This document shows positions 1-7,104 of a stretch of DNA of 7,737 bases, piece by piece. Source of the stretch: Candidatus Omnitrophota bacterium (lineage in GTDB: Bacteria > Omnitrophota > Gorgyraeia > Velamenicoccales > JABMQK01); contig JAQTPJ010000035.1 of assembly GCA_028712915.1 (NCBI GenBank), forward strand, positions 1 through 7,737. The letters are read 5' to 3'. The notes beneath the pieces were generated by a model. The model was given only the letters and a program-made list of their open reading frames with translations, made no database searches and had not been told where the DNA came from. Position numbers and translations under genes: made by a program. How positions within the stretch are numbered: position 1 is the stretch's first letter; every line of letters starts with the position of its first letter.

Positions 1-954
1 CTTACCCGCCTGCGTCTGCAAAACAGATGTCACAGCAACGGACAGCGTCTTGCCCAGGAGTTTACGGCCATTTTCTACAACCACCATCGTGCCGTCCTCT
101 AAATAACCCACACCCTGATTGTATTCTTTGCCTTCTTTTATTATCTTTATTTCCAGTTCTTCGCCAGGCAACACGATAGCCTTTAAGGAATTGGACAGCT
201 CATTGATATTTAAAATCTTTACCCCTTGCAGCGTTGCGATACGGTTAAGGTTATAATCTACTGTCGCAACTTTTGCCTCTAAGAGTTTTGCCAGCCTTAC
301 CAATTTGGTATCTACATCGTGTATCTCGGGGAAATCCTCTTCTTGTATGGTGATATTGATTTCGCGCTGTATCGCCTGCAAGATATCTATGCCCCTTTTG
401 CCTCTCTGGCGCTTAATCGAATCACTGGAATCAGCTATCGTCTGCAGCTCTTTCAGAACAAAACGCGGCACGATAATCTTTGCTTCCAAGAAATTAGTTT
501 TGCAAACATCAAGGATCCTGCCGTCGATTATGGCGCTGGTATCCAAAATTACCATATCGGATATTTCGCCCTGCCTTTTCAACTTTACATAAGGAATAAT
601 TATGTTGAATTCATCCCTCCCGCGCAGACCCAAGGCCGCGCCAAGATAACAAAACGAAAGAGTAAGGATTACGTTCGTCAAGGAACGCATTGAGCTGTCG
701 ATAGGAAAAAGGACAAAGGCGTTGGATACAATCTTTGCCATAAGCATACCTAATAATAATCCGAATACCATGCTTGACAGCCCCCTAACAGAAACACGCC
801 TCATCATTACTTCCAGTACGATAATGATATAACTGAAACTAAAACCCATTGTCAAACCCGTCAATCCCTCTCCGATTTCCATCCCGGCGCCATAACCCAT
901 AAGTGAACTGCCTATTATAAAAAATAATCTCACGAATAATAAAGTAACTTTCAT
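1..954 (-). CDS. yacL: YacL-like membrane-anchored PIN/TRAM domain protein (3' end cut by window edge)
   Basis: The frame opens at the ATG complementary to 952-954 and stays open to position 1, giving 318 residues without a stop. The N-terminus has about four hydrophobic segments (roughly residues 5-24, 33-52, 60-83 and 92-111), so the protein should be anchored in the inner membrane with its catalytic part in the cytoplasm. A PIN nuclease domain follows at about 134-255. Its expected metal-binding acids are visible: D138 in LDTSAIIDGR, D144, E169 in LKELQ, D215 in DVDTKL and D233 in TVDYN. A TRAM RNA-binding domain begins near residue 262 (LPGEELEI) and runs off the edge, probably lacking only a few tens of residues. 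This four-helix plus PIN/TRAM layout matches Bacillus YacL, whose substrate is not established. RNase activity is inferred from the fold. The gene starts one base after the radA stop, with a strong ribosome binding site inside radA. In Firmicutes ispD often follows yacL, but that position lies outside this window. Confidence 0.9.
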   Translation of the reverse strand, partial: MKVTLLFVRLFFIIGSSLMGYGAGMEIGEGLTGLTMGFSFSYIIIVLEVMMRRVSVRGLSSMVFGLLLGMLMAKIVSNAFVLFPIDSSMRSLTNVILTLSFCYLGAALGLRGRDEFNIIIPYVKLKRQGEISDMVILDTSAIIDGRILDVCKTNFLEAKIIVPRFVLKELQTIADSSDSIKRQRGKRGIDILQAIQREINITIQEEDFPEIHDVDTKLVRLAKLLEAKVATVDYNLNRIATLQGVKILNINELSNSLKAIVLPGEELEIKIIKEGKEYNQGVGYLEDGTMVVVENGRKLLGKTLSVAVTSVLQTQAGK

Positions 955-955
955 A

Positions 956-2323
956 TTAATTCTCCTTCCATAAGAATTTGAAAACTTCCCTTAGGCTCCC
1001 AAAAGGATAAAGTTTTAAATCAACGGTCTCTTTGGCATCTTTAGTATTGCCTTGAGGGATAATCGCTTTTTTAAAACCTAATTTTACGGATTCTTTTAAA
1101 CGTAAAGACAATGAGGTAACAGAACGTATTTCACCGCCCAAGCCAACCTCGCCTAAAATTATCAAATCTTTAGGAATAGCCTTATCATAAAAACTTGATG
1201 TTATGGCAGTGGTTATCGCCAAATCCGCCGCGGGGTCGCTTATGCTTATTCCGCCGACGATATTTACAAAGACATCCTTGTCTTCTAATTTCAAGCCTAT
1301 TCGTTTTTCCAACACAGCCACTAATAAATTTATGCGGTTAAAATCTATGCCCTGAGTTTTTCTCCTAACCATACCAAAACCAGCTTTAGAGACCAAAGAC
1401 TGTATTTCCACTAACAAGGGCCTCGTGCCTTCCATTGTCGAGAAGATTACGCTGCCGGATATATTATTCGTCCTTTCCGAAAGAAAATACTCCGACGGGT
1501 TAGCCACTTCTATTAATCCCCGTCCGGACATCTCAAAAACCCCCACCTCATTGGTCGAGCCGAAACGGTTTTTCACAGCCCTAAGCATCCTGTAGTTTGA
1601 AAACCTATCGCCCTCAAAATACAAAACCGTGTCTACGATATGTTCTAATACGCGCGGCCCGGCAATAGTCCCTTCTTTGGTCACATGGCCGATTATAAAC
1701 ATGGAAACGCCGTTCTGTTTGGCAAATTTTGTCAACATGCCGGCGCATTCTCTTACCTGAGACACGCTCCCCGGGCTGGAAGTAACTTCCGGAGTATATA
1801 TAACCTGTATAGAATCAATAATTACGATTTCGGCGCCTATCTTTTTAATCGCTTCAAAAATACCTTCCAGGCTGACAAGGTTAACTATGTAAAAATTATC
1901 CCCTGTCGCGGAACTTAATCTATTCGCCCGCATCTTCGTCTGAATAGTGGACTCTTCCCCGCTAACATAAAGCACAGTGTGTTCCTTACTTAAATTTGAG
2001 GACATCTGCAGCGAAAGAGTGGATTTACCAATACCGGGGTCGCCTCCAATCAAAACCACTGAACCAATCACAACCCCACCGCCTAAAACGCGGTCCAATT
2101 CTTTTATGCCTGTTTCCCAGCGCGGTTCTTTTTTTATCTCAACTCTATTTAGCAATACCGGATGCTCCTGCACAGTGCCTACTTCAAACCTCATAGACCT
2201 TTCAGGGACGACATCTTCTTCCACAAAAGAACTCCAGCTGTTGCAATCAGGGCATTTGCCCAGCCATTTAGGGGATTGCGCGCCGCAATTCTGGCAGGTA
2301 AAAATAGTCTTTGTCTTTGGCAT
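956..2323 (-). CDS. radA: DNA repair protein RadA (Sms), recombination branch-migration ATPase
   Basis: This 455-residue protein has the usual length and full domain order of bacterial RadA. An N-terminal four-cysteine zinc finger (C10, C13, C24, C27) comes first. A RecA-like ATPase core follows, with Walker A GDPGIGKST at 94-102 and Walker B EIVIIDS at 165-171. The RadA-specific KNRFG motif is at 251-255. A C-terminal Lon-protease-like domain (about 280-455) holds DPAADLAI at 363-370 and acts structurally rather than as a protease. In well-studied bacteria RadA is a cytoplasmic, DNA-stimulated ATPase that drives branch migration of recombination intermediates alongside RecA. All diagnostic motifs are intact. 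The start is chosen because the zinc finger follows within ten residues and the ATG overlaps the mlaD stop by one base (TAATG). The upstream sequence (AAAAAGAAAAGTA) is a poor ribosome binding site, so translation probably depends on coupling to mlaD. In Bacillus radA directly follows clpC, but here the mla block separates them. Confidence 0.97.
   Translation of the reverse strand: MPKTKTIFTCQNCGAQSPKWLGKCPDCNSWSSFVEEDVVPERSMRFEVGTVQEHPVLLNRVEIKKEPRWETGIKELDRVLGGGVVIGSVVLIGGDPGIGKSTLSLQMSSNLSKEHTVLYVSGEESTIQTKMRANRLSSATGDNFYIVNLVSLEGIFEAIKKIGAEIVIIDSIQVIYTPEVTSSPGSVSQVRECAGMLTKFAKQNGVSMFIIGHVTKEGTIAGPRVLEHIVDTVLYFEGDRFSNYRMLRAVKNRFGSTNEVGVFEMSGRGLIEVANPSEYFLSERTNNISGSVIFSTMEGTRPLLVEIQSLVSKAGFGMVRRKTQGIDFNRINLLVAVLEKRIGLKLEDKDVFVNIVGGISISDPAADLAITTAITSSFYDKAIPKDLIILGEVGLGGEIRSVTSLSLRLKESVKLGFKKAIIPQGNTKDAKETVDLKLYPFGSLREVFKFLWKEN
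961..969 (-). promoter_or_regulatory. Strong Shine-Dalgarno for yacL, embedded in the end of radA
   Basis: The minus strand reads GGAAGGAGA here, then seven bases to the yacL ATG counted from the last G of GGAG. It is the best match to AAGGAGG in the window and fixes the yacL start. The same bases encode the last codons of radA (W-K-E-N), so ribosomes finishing radA uncover and feed this site. Confidence 0.85.
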
Positions 2324-2997
2324 TACTTTTCTTTTTGTTTATACAAAAGCTTCCAGGGGTTTTTCTTTAAATCCATAAACATCTCATCGATATTGGTATA
2401 CAGGCTTTCGTCGAAGAATAACTTGCCTATGCTGCCTTTTCCGTCTTTTACATTACCCAATATCAGGTTTAAGGAATCTAAAGTTACGTTTAGCTTATCC
2501 AGGGTTTCTTCTGCCACCTTCACCGTACTGCCGACCTGTATGGCTATTTCCCTGCTTAAATCCGTCAATTCCTGAACTGACACAGGGTCTTCGCCTTTAA
2601 TGATAGCCCCATCCCTCAATAAATGCTGGTAGTTCTTGCCAGGGATAATCTCGATATATTTCTCCCCTAATAATCCCAGCATATTTACCCATATCCGCGA
2701 ATCCAAAGGAATCTTTGAATCCTTATTCACCCAAACATCAACCAACACGAATGGCTTTTTTGCCTGTTCATCATAATCTATGTGTATGCCTTTTACCTCG
2801 CCTACTTCTACTCCGGAAAGCCTCACCGGCGCGCTTGCCTTAATGCCATTGGCAAAACCAAAGGAAACTTTAAAAGTATATCCGGGGTTGATAAGCCTAA
2901 AGTCTCCAATCATCAAGACAAATACAATAAGAATAATCAAACCAATAAAAACAAATATTCCTACTTTTAATTCCTGCATCTTTGTTTTATCTGCCAT
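2323..2997 (-). CDS. mlaD: MlaD-like MCE domain substrate-binding protein of a lipid ABC transporter
   Basis: This 224-residue protein has a short charged N-terminus and one membrane helix (about residues 11-31). A single MCE domain follows at about 38-120, with the family pattern VRLSGVEVGEVKGI at 58-71 and the closing GEKYIEIIPG at 111-120. The remaining 100 or so residues look largely helical and end in a KNPWKLLYK motif, which I recognise from MlaD/Ttg2C-type proteins of diderm bacteria. In the Mla system MlaD forms a periplasmic hexameric ring on the MlaE/MlaF core, and lipid passes through its central tunnel. It is longer than E. coli MlaD (about 183 residues) because of the C-terminal tail. 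It is encoded 24 bases after mlaF, with a good ribosome binding site. Its stop shares a base with the radA start. Membership of the transporter is secure. The lipid carried and the direction of transport cannot be read from the sequence. Confidence 0.94.
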   Translation of the reverse strand: MADKTKMQELKVGIFVFIGLIILIVFVLMIGDFRLINPGYTFKVSFGFANGIKASAPVRLSGVEVGEVKGIHIDYDEQAKKPFVLVDVWVNKDSKIPLDSRIWVNMLGLLGEKYIEIIPGKNYQHLLRDGAIIKGEDPVSVQELTDLSREIAIQVGSTVKVAEETLDKLNVTLDSLNLILGNVKDGKGSIGKLFFDESLYTNIDEMFMDLKKNPWKLLYKQKEK

Positions 2998-3003
2998 TTC
3001 TTT

Positions 3004-3010
3004 CCCCCTT
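3004..3010 (-). promoter_or_regulatory. Shine-Dalgarno AAGGGGG for mlaD
   Basis: The minus strand reads AAGGGGG, then six bases (AAAGAA) to the mlaD ATG. This differs from AAGGAGG by one base that can pair with the usual anti-SD through a G-U wobble. The same heptamer precedes clpC. It supports the 224-residue start. Confidence 0.75.
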
Positions 3011-3021
3011 ATGATTTTATA

Positions 3022-3783
3022 TTATTCCTTGCCCTGATCCTGATTAGTTATCGGGCCATGGGCAGCGCCTGTTATAAACTGGTGCACAACAGGATCGTGC
3101 GTATAACGGATTTCATCCGGCGTGCCTTCGGCGATTATTTTACCCTGATACAACATAGCGATATTATCCGCTACTTTATAAGCGCTCCTCATATCGTGAG
3201 TGACCACGATAGAGGTAACTTTTAACTTATCATGCAATTCATCTATGAGGGCATTTATGGCGTCGGCGGTAATAGGATCGATTCCCGTAGTAGGCTCATC
3301 ATAAAGTATTATCTGCGGCCTTACGCAAAGCGCCCTTGCCAAAGACACCCTTTTTTTCATCCCGCCGCTGAGTTCCGACGGCATCTTGTCTTCTACGTCA
3401 TACAAATTAACCAGGGAAAGCGCCTCTTTTACGCGCTCTCTTATCTCTTTCTCTTTTAATGTGGAGTATTCCCTTAAAACAAATCCTACATTCTCCCAGA
3501 CTGAAAGTGAATCAAATAAAGCGCCCCCCTGAAAAACCATGCCGATTTTCATATGAAGCTGATTCATCTTCTTGGAATCCAATTTAGAAATATCCTGGCC
3601 ATCCACCAATACTATCCCGGCGTCAGGATCAAGCAACCGCACAATGTGTTTCAATAAAACACTCTTGCCACAACCGGAGCGGCCGATGATAACCTTGGTC
3701 TCGCCTGTCTCAATCTTTAGATCCAATGAATCCAGCACTAAGAAATCGCCGAATTTCTTAGTGAGCCCCTTAATTTCAATCAT
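3022..3783 (-). CDS. mlaF: MlaF-like ATPase subunit of the MCE lipid ABC transporter
   Basis: This 253-residue ABC ATPase has every functional motif in place: Walker A GRSGCGKS at 34-41, Q-loop glutamine Q85 in VFQGGALFDSL, signature LSGGM at 138-142, Walker B IILYDEP at 158-164 with catalytic E163, and switch histidine H196 in VTHDM. The GGALFDSLSVWENV stretch and the signature variant SGGMKKRVSLARAL are typical of the MlaF/Ttg2A/Mkl family and separate it from sugar or peptide importers. It should sit on the cytoplasmic face as a dimer, powering MlaE and MlaD. The C-terminal tail (about 235-253) is polar and may contact the partner subunit, as reported for E. coli MlaF, though that is inference. 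The gene starts 39 bases after mlaE and ends 24 bases before mlaD. No MlaB (STAS domain) partner is encoded in the window. Confidence 0.96.
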   Translation of the reverse strand: MIEIKGLTKKFGDFLVLDSLDLKIETGETKVIIGRSGCGKSVLLKHIVRLLDPDAGIVLVDGQDISKLDSKKMNQLHMKIGMVFQGGALFDSLSVWENVGFVLREYSTLKEKEIRERVKEALSLVNLYDVEDKMPSELSGGMKKRVSLARALCVRPQIILYDEPTTGIDPITADAINALIDELHDKLKVTSIVVTHDMRSAYKVADNIAMLYQGKIIAEGTPDEIRYTHDPVVHQFITGAAHGPITNQDQGKE

Positions 3784-3822
3784 AATTATGCCTGTCTTTT
3801 ATTTATGCTGACCTATCTAAAG

Positions 3823-4602
3823 TTAAAAGAAGAAATAAAACAGCGCGGTAAAGAAACAGTCCGCCACTATTATAAAAATAAAAGTCGTAACGACCGATTT
3901 AGTAGTAGATTTACCTACGCCCTCAGCCCCGCCCTCAACATTTAAACCCTCGTAACAGGCAACAAGGGAAATAATCATACCGAAAAATACAGCCTTAATT
4001 AAACCTGTTATTATATCTTTATTTACAAGGGTATCGAAAGTAGTAGCCAAATACATGCTGGGAGAAATGCTCAATCTGTTCACACCGATAATATAACCGC
4101 CGTATATTCCTATTAAATCAGCGTATATGGTAAGAATGGGCAGCATTAATGTAAGAGCTATAAATCTGGGCACGACTAGATATTTTACAGGATTTGTAGC
4201 CAATGTCTTTAAGGCATCTACCTGCTCCGTGACCGTCATTGTACCTATCTCGGCTGTAATCGCGGCTCCAGACCTGCCAGCAACAATTAAAGCAGTAAGC
4301 ACAGGCCCCAACTCCCTGGTTAAAGACAAAGCTATAATACTGGCAATATAAATCTCGGAAGAAAGCTTTTTCATAAGATACGCTGTCTGCAACGCCAAAA
4401 TCATACCCGTAAAGAACGCTACGAGCGACACTATAAATAAGCTATCCAGGCCTATTTGTTTTGCCTGTTCAAAAATACGTTCCTTTTTTATGGGAGGGAT
4501 AAAAATACAAAAGATAGTCTCTAAACCCAAAGTGCTAAGCCCACCTAAATAAGTAAATAACGTTAACGTCTGCCTGCCCATCCTGGATAAATATTTTATC
4601 AT
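3823..4602 (-). CDS. mlaE: MlaE-like permease subunit of the MCE lipid ABC transporter
   Basis: This 259-residue integral membrane protein of the MlaE/YrbE (DUF140) family has the usual length. It begins with an amphipathic segment containing MGRQTLTLFTYLGGL (residues 8-22), then about five hydrophobic stretches (near 54-75, 86-112, 146-175, 200-218 and 238-257). The family's conserved blocks are present: LTRELGPVLTALIVAGRSGA from residue 94, EIGTM and EQVDAL at 118-131, and ACYEGLNVEGGAEGVGKSTT from 215. MlaE dimerises in the inner membrane and forms the lipid cavity between MlaF (cytoplasm) and MlaD (periplasm). It is the first gene of the mla block and follows clpC after 62 bases. The order here is E-F-D, whereas E. 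coli has F-E-D-C-B. A modest GAGG lies nine bases before the ATG. A start at M8 is possible, but the upstream ATG is better placed relative to GAGG. Confidence 0.95.
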   Translation of the reverse strand: MIKYLSRMGRQTLTLFTYLGGLSTLGLETIFCIFIPPIKKERIFEQAKQIGLDSLFIVSLVAFFTGMILALQTAYLMKKLSSEIYIASIIALSLTRELGPVLTALIVAGRSGAAITAEIGTMTVTEQVDALKTLATNPVKYLVVPRFIALTLMLPILTIYADLIGIYGGYIIGVNRLSISPSMYLATTFDTLVNKDIITGLIKAVFFGMIISLVACYEGLNVEGGAEGVGKSTTKSVVTTFIFIIVADCFFTALFYFFF

Positions 4603-4664
4603 TTATTCAAGCCTCGTTTTTATGCTATGAGTTATCTAAATGTTGAATATAAACCTAAAAGGAA
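4603..4664 (-). other. clpC-mlaE spacer, the longest intergenic gap
   Basis: This 62-base AT-rich gap is the only place in the window with room for an internal promoter. I see no hairpin followed by a T run, so no intrinsic terminator separates clpC from the mla genes. The best promoter-like pair is TTCAAC, 17 bases, CATAAA, which matches the sigma-70 consensus at only about seven of twelve positions. I do not call a promoter. Read-through from clpC is the simpler reading. Confidence 0.5.
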
Positions 4665-7082
4665 TTACACAAATTCCAGCTCATCCCTTTTTCTTTTTAC
4701 CTTGATATGAGCGCCTTCCTTGAACTTCTTGGAAATTATATCCTGAGCCAGAGAATCCTCAATGTATCTTTGGATTGTCCTCTTTAAAGGCCTCGCGCCA
4801 AACACAGGGTCAAAGCCTTTCTCAATCAGAAATTCTCTTGCCCCTTTATCTAATTCAAAAGTAATACCCTGTTCCTTAAGCCTTTCAGCGACATAGGAAA
4901 TTTCAATATCGATTATCTTGATCAAATCTTCTTTGACCAACGACCTAAACACCACTATGTCATCGACTCTATTAATGAACTCCGGCTTGAATGTCTTCTT
5001 CACCTCATCCATTAGTTTCTGCTTCATATCCTGGTAAGTAACCTCTTCGCCGCTGGATTTAAAACCTAATGAGCCCTGCTTACGCAGTATCTCTGCGCCC
5101 ACGTTGGAAGTCATAATCAAAATAGTGTTCCTAAAATCGACTTTCCTGCCGAAGCTGTCTGTGAGTCGGCCTTCTTCCAACACCTGAAGCAAAATATTAA
5201 ATACGTCCGGATGCGCCTTCTCAATTTCATCAAGCAGTATTACGGAATAAGGACGCCGGCGAATCTTTTCGGTAAGCTGGCCCCCTTCTTCGTAACCCAC
5301 ATAACCCGGAGGCGCGCCGACTAACCGGGAAACGTTGAATTTCTCCATATATTCCGACATATCCAACTGAATCAACGCGTCTTCGTCTCCAAACATAAAC
5401 TCCGCCAATACCCTGGCGAGTAAACTTTTGCCGACGCCGGTCGGCCCCAAAAATATGAACGAACCTATCGGCCGGCGCGGGTCTTTGATGCCGGCGCGCG
5501 ACCTTCTGACTGCATGGGCAATAACTGACAACGCCTCTTCTTGGCCGACTACGCGTTTATGTAAATCTTCCTCAATCTTTAGAAGCTTTTCGCTCTCTTT
5601 CTGCTCTAATCTTACAATGGGAATGCCTGTCCATTCAGAAACTATATGAGCAATATCATCTTCTTTAATGCTGGGGCAGTTTTTGTCCCTTTCTTGTATC
5701 CATTCTTTCTTTTTGGTATCCAGCTCTGCGCGCACCTGCCTCTCCTTGTCCCTCAATGCCGCTGCCTTCTCAAAATCCTGGCTTTTGATAAAACCCTCTT
5801 TTTCCTTCTTTATGCCTTCTATCTCCTGTTCTATCTTTTTTATTTCATCAGGTACGGTTAATACAGTCAGCCTTGACCGTGAACCGGTCTCGTCAATTAT
5901 ATCAATAGCCTTATCAGGCAGGAATCTGCCGCTTACATACCTGTCTGACAATTTTGCCGCCGCCTCCAAAGCCTCATCTGTGAATTTTACCCTATGATGC
6001 TCCTCATATTTGCCGCGAAGCCCTTTTAATATTTCTATAGTCTGCTCCACCGATGGAGGGTCAACCATAATAGTCTGGAACCTTCTCTCTAAAGCCGCGT
6101 CTTTTTCTATGTGCTTTCTATATTCATCTAAGGTTGTAGCGCCTATGCACTGTATCTCGCCCCTGGATAAGGCAGGCTTTAAAATATTTGACGCGTCAAT
6201 CGCGCCTTCCGCGGCGCCGGCGCCGACTAAAGTATGCAATTCGTCAATAAGAATTATCACATCTTTTGAACGCTTTAACTCATCTATTACCGCCTTTATT
6301 CTTTCCTCGAATTGGCCGCGGTATTTCGTCCCTGCAATCATAAGCGCTAAATCAATTATGATAATCCTCTTATCTCGTATAACTTCAGGGACATTACCCG
6401 CAACTATCTGCTGCGCCAATCCTTCCACGATTGCGGTTTTTCCCACGCCTGCCTCACCTAATAAAACAGGATTATTTTTGGTCCTGCGACCTAAAATCTG
6501 GATAACCCTTTCTATTTCATTTTTGCGGTTAATTACAGGGTCTAATTTATTTTCCCTTGCCAGTGTTGTTAAATCCCTTCCGAAAGCGTCCAGCGCAGGA
6601 GTCTTGGATTTCGCCCCTTGCGCCTGCGCGCCGAATCCAGGGGTAGCAGAACCTAAAATTTCCATAATCTCTGAACGCACGCTATTCAAATTCAAACCAG
6701 AATTCATTAATACCTGCGAAGCCACGCCTTCTCCTTCGCGCAACAATCCCAACAATAGATGTTCGGTGCCAATATAATTATGGCCCAATGCGCGGGCTTC
6801 TTCTGCGGATAGCTCCAGGCTCTTTTTTGAACGCGGCGTAAAAGGAATGTCTCCTAAAATTTGAGTGGAAGGCCCGGGCTGAACAAGTTTTTCCACTTCC
6901 AGCCGGATAGACTCAAGGCTTAAACCCATTTTCTGCAGCACCGCCGCGGCAACACCTTCGCCTTCGCGGATTAAGCCTAAAAGCAAGTGTTCCGTGCCGA
7001 TATAATCATGATTAAAACGGCGCGCTTCTTCTTTAGCTAAAACAATTACTTTTCTTGCTCTTTCTGTAAAACGATTAAACAT
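4665..7082 (-). CDS. clpC: ClpC, AAA+ protein unfoldase with phosphoarginine-binding N-domain
   Basis: This 805-residue Hsp100 ATPase has the ClpC domain order and close to normal length. Two Clp_N repeats (about 2-66 and 80-144) each contain a [11 protein letters not shown] stretch. E31 and E107 correspond to Bacillus ClpC E32 and E106, which bind phosphoarginine. AAA domain 1 has Walker A GEAGVGKT at 209-216, Walker B IILIDE at 276-281 and arginines R333/R334 in LERRF. A coiled middle region with a UVR-type motif (about 425-462) contains [13 protein letters not shown]437 there matches the Bacillus-family middle-domain phenylalanine (F436) involved in adaptor binding and resting-state assembly. 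AAA domain 2 has Walker A GPTGVGKS at 546-553, Walker B ILLDE at 615-619 and sensor 2 GARPLKR at 762-768. The LGF loop at 672-674 is the expected ClpP docking tripeptide, so it should feed a ClpP encoded elsewhere. The gene begins 22 bases after mcsB, behind an AAGGGGG ribosome binding site. The pairing with McsB indicates turnover of arginine-phosphorylated proteins. Confidence 0.98.
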   Translation of the reverse strand: MFNRFTERARKVIVLAKEEARRFNHDYIGTEHLLLGLIREGEGVAAAVLQKMGLSLESIRLEVEKLVQPGPSTQILGDIPFTPRSKKSLELSAEEARALGHNYIGTEHLLLGLLREGEGVASQVLMNSGLNLNSVRSEIMEILGSATPGFGAQAQGAKSKTPALDAFGRDLTTLARENKLDPVINRKNEIERVIQILGRRTKNNPVLLGEAGVGKTAIVEGLAQQIVAGNVPEVIRDKRIIIIDLALMIAGTKYRGQFEERIKAVIDELKRSKDVIILIDELHTLVGAGAAEGAIDASNILKPALSRGEIQCIGATTLDEYRKHIEKDAALERRFQTIMVDPPSVEQTIEILKGLRGKYEEHHRVKFTDEALEAAAKLSDRYVSGRFLPDKAIDIIDETGSRSRLTVLTVPDEIKKIEQEIEGIKKEKEGFIKSQDFEKAAALRDKERQVRAELDTKKKEWIQERDKNCPSIKEDDIAHIVSEWTGIPIVRLEQKESEKLLKIEEDLHKRVVGQEEALSVIAHAVRRSRAGIKDPRRPIGSFIFLGPTGVGKSLLARVLAEFMFGDEDALIQLDMSEYMEKFNVSRLVGAPPGYVGYEEGGQLTEKIRRRPYSVILLDEIEKAHPDVFNILLQVLEEGRLTDSFGRKVDFRNTILIMTSNVGAEILRKQGSLGFKSSGEEVTYQDMKQKLMDEVKKTFKPEFINRVDDIVVFRSLVKEDLIKIIDIEISYVAERLKEQGITFELDKGAREFLIEKGFDPVFGARPLKRTIQRYIEDSLAQDIISKKFKEGAHIKVKRKRDELEFV

Positions 7083-7089
7083 CTCTATT

Positions 7090-7096
7090 CCCCCTT
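7090..7096 (-). promoter_or_regulatory. Shine-Dalgarno AAGGGGG for clpC
   Basis: The minus strand reads AAGGGGG, then seven bases (AATAGAG) to the clpC ATG. It is the same heptamer as before mlaD, one wobble-compatible base away from AAGGAGG. It fixes the clpC start within the 22-base mcsB-clpC gap. Confidence 0.75.
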
Positions 7097-7104
7097 AAGC
7101 TATA

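Noticed and set aside
305..693. Plus-strand open frames of 95 and 124 codons near the left edge
   Set aside because: The minus strand here encodes a continuous YacL-like protein with PIN domain residues, so these are shadows.
1977..2575. Several overlapping plus-strand open frames across the radA/mlaD junction
   Set aside because: They mirror conserved RadA and MlaD coding sequence, have no supporting motifs, and run against a tightly packed operon.
4603..4664. Internal promoter or terminator between clpC and mlaE
   Set aside because: The best -35/-10 pair (TTCAAC, 17 bases, CATAAA) is a poor match, and there is no hairpin with a T run.
6213..6224. GC-rich palindrome-like GGCGCCGGCGCC
   Set aside because: It encodes part of the conserved Gly/Ala-rich loop of ClpC AAA domain 1 after LHTLV. 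Codon choice explains it, and there is no terminator or operator context.
6010..6777. A 255-codon plus-strand open frame antisense to clpC
   Set aside because: It lies wholly within clpC, whose motifs are intact on the other strand. The translation is Ser/Pro/Ile-rich with no recognisable domain, as expected for an antisense shadow.
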